Below are positions 58,758 through 64,000 of a stretch of DNA of 64,000 bases, piece after piece (position 1 is the stretch's first letter; every line of letters begins with the position of its first letter). Source of the DNA: Heliocidaris tuberculata (lineage: Eukaryota; Echinodermata; Echinoidea; Camarodonta; Echinometridae); contig CM046850.1 in the NCBI GenBank assembly GCA_025618425.1, positions 25,817,205 to 25,881,204 of the forward strand. Reading direction: 5' to 3'. The notes beneath the pieces are model-generated. The model saw nothing but the letters and a program-made list of their open reading frames with translations, was not told the origin of the DNA and did no database searches. A program made the translations under genes and the position numbers.

Positions 58758-61400
58758 GAGCCTGATCGGTTAAGAGTAAGCATTGGGGTGAAAATTTAAT
58801 TTTCAGATTTTTATGATGAAATCACTTTCAGGTTTTTCACTAATATCTAAAGTTACTAAAATTCACGTTTGTTTAATTGAAAAGGTCGGGAAAGTCATTG
58901 GATTGGCCCATTTTTCAACAGGGGTGATGAACACTAATGTCACGGACGGACATTTTCTAGAGAGATTGATTTGGTCCTAGTTTAACACTCTCTAAACTTT
59001 CTTGGGATTTGTTAGCAAATAATTATAGATCAAACACCATTCCATTGAAAACCAAAAAATATTTGAAAATATTTGTACAGAAATGGTTGTGCCGCATGGT
59101 CATTCACATCTTGATACAAATTTGTCCGTCCGTGACAGAAAAAATTTGTAAAAGTTTTTTTTTCCATTGGTGGGGCAAAAATGAAAACAAAAACCATGCT
59201 GAGCTATCTCACTAGCTAGAGACCTATACCATGTATGAATAAAATCTTGATCAATTAAATATACATATACTAAAAACGAATTTGAAAATTGTCACGGACG
59301 GACACTAATTTTGTCACGGACGGACACTGCAATATACTGAAATGGTAAATGCTGTGAGATTTCAAATTCAATGAATTGTTTTATTGTTTATTGGTTCATG
59401 GAACATATTTCATCCAAAATATCACGTACAGTGAAACCTGTCTATAAAGACCACTCAAGACAGACAAGAAAAGCTGTCTTTACAAGCAGGTGGTCTTTAC
59501 GTACATGTACAGGTTCCTTTAATACATGATTTAATGAGAAACAGTTTTAAAGGAAACAAAAATTGTGGTCTATATAGACAGGTAGTCTTTCTATACAGGT
59601 GGTCACTAAAGCAGGTTGGACTGTATATGGTACTGTGATCCCCTATATCAATGCAAAAATTACCCCCCACCCCACCCCAATTTTTTTCTTTTTCAAGCTA
59701 ATAAATGTCATAAAAACCTAATGATTTTGCTATGGCTCTAATGGGAGCCAGCCTGCATTGTCAGTCTGCAAAAGACATCCATTACAGGTGTTTACAGAAG
59801 ATGAATACTTATTTCCTTACTTATTTATTAATATCATTACTGCTATTATTGTATATTTTTGGTCATCAGCAATGTGTAAAAGTTTTAGATTCAACATTAA
59901 TACTGAAGCTTGATCAATATTCAAATTGAATTACAAGTTGTCTTTGAAAATTATAAACATTGGAGTTCAGATGTGTATTAGACCGTAAGAGCCATGTTTG
60001 GACTCTATTTTGTAAGAATGTTTTGAATTAGTTGTAACATTTGAGACAGATAGCAATTCTTTGTAGTTCAGGATCACACACAGTTAACAATTTTTTTAAA
60101 ATGATGTAATCACATAACATAAGAAGAAACCTTTTTAGACAATATATAATTTCAAATGCTCATAATTGAATTGGTTGCATCAACCCTGGAACAGTTTTTT
60201 TATGGGGAAGGGGGTCAGAAAGTTATAATATATGACTTACACTAGTCGTGTTGGGCAATCCCTCAACTAACATGACATAATTAGGCTCTATATGGGCTTT
60301 ACACACTCAGCTGTTGCCATTAGGGCCTTTGTCCAGGAAGCTAACATTGTTTTTAAAGTGATAGAGACATTACTGAAAAAGTAAACTATGGTATGAGAAA
60401 GATTTAGACAATGATTTGCATTTCACGATTTGGTTTTCACCCTCTTAGAGAGAACTTTTGAAAAATATGAGATGTTATAAAGAGTACTGGTATGTGATGT
60501 TGTAAGCGAAATGAGAAATTTTACTTCCTATATTGATAATGACCAATCACACATAATCCTATTTCTACATTACCTCTATGTTTGAAACAAAATATATGAC
60601 TTTGAGCTGTAAAGTAAATTAAAATACTAAATACTGATGTTTGATTTCAGTCCACCTACATGACTGTAATGTAAAGGGTTATATTTTGAAAGCTTACATC
60701 ACATTCTTCTCAACATGTTCATTTTGGTCTGTAGCATATATTGTACATGTACAGTTGTACACTACATGAGTATGCACTTGTACATTGTGTATGTACACTA
60801 CAATACAGGCATCCACTTTTGACATAGATTCCACTTAAGAACTAAGTTTTTCAAGCTAAGTTTTGCTTAATAGTGGAATAAAATCAATTTTAAACAAAAA
60901 GTAGAAAGCACGAAGCACGTATGCACGATTTTAGATAGGAAAACATGCAGTTTTTAAAGTGAATGTCCGTCCGTGACGCTCAAAATGTCCGTCCGTGACG
61001 CCCAAATGTCCGTCCGTGACAAAAAGTTTTCGGACCTCTAGCAAAAGTTACAGCTTGCTTTAAAATTCTATGTATGTGACAGGGAAGTCAATTTACTTGA
61101 CTAACATTTGCAGTTAAAAAAATTTGTCAGTGACAGCTTGTTTAGATAGAAAAGACAAAAGATTACCGATAAGTCAAGAAACCCATTTCTATCTTGTCCG
61201 TCCGTGACATTGAATATTTAATGGATTCTATTTTTAGTAGGTAACCATGGCAACCAAATTTTATCATCATTTAGCACCTTCAGTGGTACCCTTCACAATG
61301 AAACATAAAACAGCTCAACACATCTCATAACTAATTTTTTACAGGCCTTCAAACTTTCAAAATTTGTCAAATGTCCGTCCGTGACTAACCGATCAGGCTC
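58758..61400. mobile_element. 2.64-kb TIR element with exact 4-bp TSD (AGCA) and nine GTCCGTCCGTGAC words
   Basis: Termini GAGCCTGATCGGTTA and TAACCGATCAGGCTC; AGCA at 58754-58757 and 61401-61404. The 13-bp word occurs on the plus strand at 59124, 60965, 60987, 61008, 61196 and 61373, and as its complement GTCACGGACGGAC at 58939, 59291 and 59313. No transposase frame; the centre is AT-rich. A small TA-flanked element is nested at 59429-59623. The right end is the source type of the MITE at 45708-45941. Confidence 0.9.
59429..59623. mobile_element. TA-flanked MITE, 195 bp, nested in the 2.64-kb element
   Basis: CAGTGAAACCTGTCTATAAA at the left and GCAGGTTGGACTG at the right are inverted; TA flanks both ends (59427-59428, 59624-59625). 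Internal words of the type TAAAGACCAC recur in both orientations. Confidence 0.75.
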
Positions 61401-61529
61401 AGCAACATGCAAAAATTATACTAACAAGTATGACAAGATGAAGATTTTTACCTTTGTGTATTCCAAAATATGAGCAAACATCACATTTTCAGTGCAATCG
61501 CAAATTCTATTAGCTCAAGCCATAGGTAG

Positions 61530-61720
61530 AGGTGTCATAGTGGAGTGGTTTTTTTAACAATTGACTTGAAATGTGAAGATCATAGGTTCAATCGCCGGGC
61601 ACAGCACTTACATGTATGTCCTTGAGCAAGGCATTTTATCTACATACATTGCTCTTTCATCGTATATATTAATTAAATAAATGGTGTTAGGCAAATTAAT
61701 ACCAACGTGTGTGTGTGTGT
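61530..61720 (+). mobile_element. tRNA-derived SINE
   Basis: An A-box-like GTGGAGTGGTT (about 61540) and a B-box GGTTCAATCGCC (about 61586) are spaced as in tRNA promoters. They are followed by a body with CTTGAGCAAGGCATTTTATC and a short (TG)n tail. Confidence 0.65.
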
Positions 61721-63499
61721 ATTTCTGTAAAGAAAAAAAAAATTAAACTCATGCATATCTCAAGCCACTCGTAGGCCCTTGCCACTCACATGTATGCGAG
61801 GTTATTCTAGATAACCCTGGGCCACTGCCTATGTGGGACTGTGTCAAACATTCACTGTTGCAGTAGTAAAAAACAGACAACAAAATTGCTCTAAGCAAGA
61901 TTTAATTTTCTTAAGTTTGCTAGATTACCTGATTCAGGGACTCTTCAACTCTTGCTACAATACACAATAGTACAAATTTGAGGTTTCAGAGTTGAAAGTG
62001 AAATTTTAAATAATTATTTTCCCCTCAGTCATGTACATACATGTATGAATGATCTAGAATGGACCATGGATTGCTAATACACACAAAACCTATCGAAACC
62101 TATTCAGTCGTAAAAGCTATTGTGGAGTACAAGCTTATTCTCAGATAAGCTTGTATAGTCATGGATTGTATTATCGAACAGCACTGTATTAACCGAACGC
62201 ATACAGTTAAGCGCCTAAAATGGCTTTCTTACGCGTGGGACTACATGTATGTTCTCCACAATATTGAAACAAAGAACACGGTAGAAGATCATAAAATGAG
62301 GCAAAAAACATAGATCTAAGTAATATCTTAGGAAATGCTCCCTGGTCACCCCCAGTCGTCACCCCGTTGGCCCCAAATCGGGGTAGGTAGTGTGTCTTTT
62401 ACCCATAGGGGGCAGACGTTCGGTAACACAATACCCTTTTCAAGGGACCAAAACGCTGCGTCTTTGGGAAGGGGTTTGCTCGGAAAGGAATATCGTATTA
62501 GATCTAGACTCTACGTTGTCTTTTTCAAATTCTAGCAATTTCTTTTTCTGTAGGACTTTAAGCATTCATTATGTAAGTTTGACAGATATTCATTTGATAT
62601 TTTATTTGCTATGGTTGATTTTCTGAAAAGTGTTCGGTAATAGGATCCGCCTCCATACATGTATAAGATAATAAGTGATCTCAAGCTGTTTTATGTTTTT
62701 CAACTGTTTTGCAGACATGATCCACTCACACTTATGCAAGGTTATTGGAGATAACCTTGCACTCTGTACCTTCATACCGTCACTCATAGCGACTTTACTG
62801 ATACTTCATGTGTAGACTCTAGGCAGTCATACACCTCAATACTTTCAAAACACTACTGCACAAAAGTCACCAACATTCATTCAAAATCTGCATTTAATTT
62901 ACAAAAACTGACACCAACATATCCATGAAATACAATAAATTCAACTCACCGATGTTGGAAAAGATAATTCCAAAAATGAAATCCGTAATTCACTGTCACT
63001 TTTGGCGAAACGGGGTATCGCAAGTCATTGGGTACATATCCTGATCGCCACGAGCGCTGACATCGCCCCCCAAAAAATTTGGTCCCTATTGCGCACACGT
63101 GAAAGTTCTGATTTTCCGTGTGCGCAATCGTAGAGATCGATGTGTGCGTGCGATACCGAGTTTCTTTGTGGACAAACTTTTATTGGCCGAGTTTAGTCTA
63201 AAACATCAGCGGCATGAAAACAACATGCGATCGCGAAAAAAATTGGCAGGGATTTCTTAGGTTTTGGAAATGTTTTTGACTTTGGATTTTGCTGGAAAAT
63301 CAGAAGTTCTTCCTAACGGCCATTTAAGGTAGGAGTGAGATTTTAAAGCGCTGAATTTGAAAGGAAGTATTTGAAATATTTATCTTACTTTTCCCCCCAT
63401 ACCTTAAGTACATGCAATAGAAAATGACTGGTATTTTTGCATTCGTCCTGCGTAGTGGTCAATATGACCACTATAGTATTACGTGGTGTGCATACCTTG
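61721..63499. other. Upstream region of CEP63, no coding sequence seen
   Basis: Related words CACTCACATGTATGCGAGGT and CACTCACACTTATGCAAGGT, each with GAGATAACC or TAGATAACC, occur at about 61787 and 62725. About 63000-63240 is richer in CpG and holds GCGCACACG...CGTGTGCGC inverted words. With the donor ending an exon at 62950 (minus strand) it could be the CEP63 promoter region (inference). Confidence 0.35.
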
Positions 63500-63775
63500 A
63501 GCAATTGCCTCCCATAGGCAAGTGTGTGATATCTTGCCCATATGTGTGCAGGAGAGGAGCAAGATCACCGATCAAAAACAGCCTGAAATTTTCACATGAT
63601 CAAGATGATAAAGATCCCATCGAAGGATCTGGCATGAAATTAGATATTCTATCATTCTAAAATGTAGAAGGAAGTATTTTCTAAAAATTTTGCCGATTAT
63701 ATTGGTGTTTTTAACTCTTCAACTTAGAGGTCGTGACAGGCCAAAATTGACACAGCCCCATATAGTGATGGTCCC
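63500..63775 (+). repeat. Dispersed repeat, copy 3 of 3
   Basis: Same ordered words as 11946-12165: TTGCCTCCCATAGG, GGAGCAAGATC, GCCTGAAATTTTCAC, GATAAAGATCCC, GGCATGAAAT, AGAGGTCGTGACAG and ACACAGCCCCATATAGT. Confidence 0.6.
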
Positions 63776-64000
63776 ATGAGTGCACATGATCATGTAGACT
63801 GAAAAATCAGTTTATTTCGTTCAGGAATATGCTCCGCTGAGACTACGTCTGGCTTCACGGAATTCCTCTCCTACATAGACCAAAGTCTGCCCTAAGCACT
63901 CCCGTTGGGGTCTTGCATTATGTGCTTACCTATGGCTGGGACCTGGCTGGGACTTGCGTATGCACACGCGCACGCCCGTTCACTATAGTACGTATATTCC

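Noticed and set aside
62335..62626. Two overlapping open frames of 66 and 78 codons
   Set aside because: No splice context, domain or composition supporting coding; codon content looks random.

Overview
The window looks like nuclear DNA of an invertebrate deuterostome, most likely a sea urchin or other echinoderm (inference). It is AT-rich and full of short inverted-repeat transposons and microsatellites. Its genes are animal genes with spliceosomal introns, and the two multi-exon proteins read as clear single orthologues of human BRCC36 and CEP63. No bacterial or organellar features were seen.

There are four protein-coding genes. (1) An intron-poor alpha-1,3-fucosyltransferase (GT10) lies at 14585-16165 (+). 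(2) A PTB/PID-domain protein resembling FAM43 lies at 24998-25864 (+). (3) The K63-deubiquitinase BRCC36 (BRCC3) lies at 32604-37236 (+), with six exons whose reading phases close exactly into 265 aa. (4) CEP63 lies at 42200-54830 (-), with fifteen exons closing exactly into 771 aa. BRCC36 and CEP63 are convergent, about 5 kb apart. They are linked only loosely by function: BRCC36 works in DNA-damage and BRISC deubiquitination, and CEP63 in centriole duplication.

Most of the rest is repeat DNA. 0-14 kb holds MITEs, a foldback element, a tandem duplication, a long pyrimidine tract, a long TTC/TAC microsatellite and three hAT-like elements with G/C homopolymers near their ends. 16-24.9 kb holds a 1-kb TA-flanked element, a TTAA-flanked element, a composite repeat and a near-perfect 496-bp hairpin element. 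27-32.4 kb holds more hAT-like copies and a foldback element with two CRE-type palindromes just upstream of BRCC36. 37-42 kb holds several TIR elements. 55-61.4 kb, upstream of the CEP63 start codon, holds two large (about 2.6 kb) TIR elements.

The best candidates for something undescribed are: (a) a set of elements with (C/G)AGCC termini and exact 4-bp target duplications, two of the families studded with their own 13-14-bp word and one carrying a decayed transposase-like ORF; (b) an AT-AC, U12-type intron in BRCC36 with textbook 5' splice site and branch site; (c) a tandem copy of BRCC36 exon 4 that ends in a stop codon and could act as a poison exon.

Intron-exon structures were built by eye from splice signals, reading phase and recall of the human proteins; no search was run.
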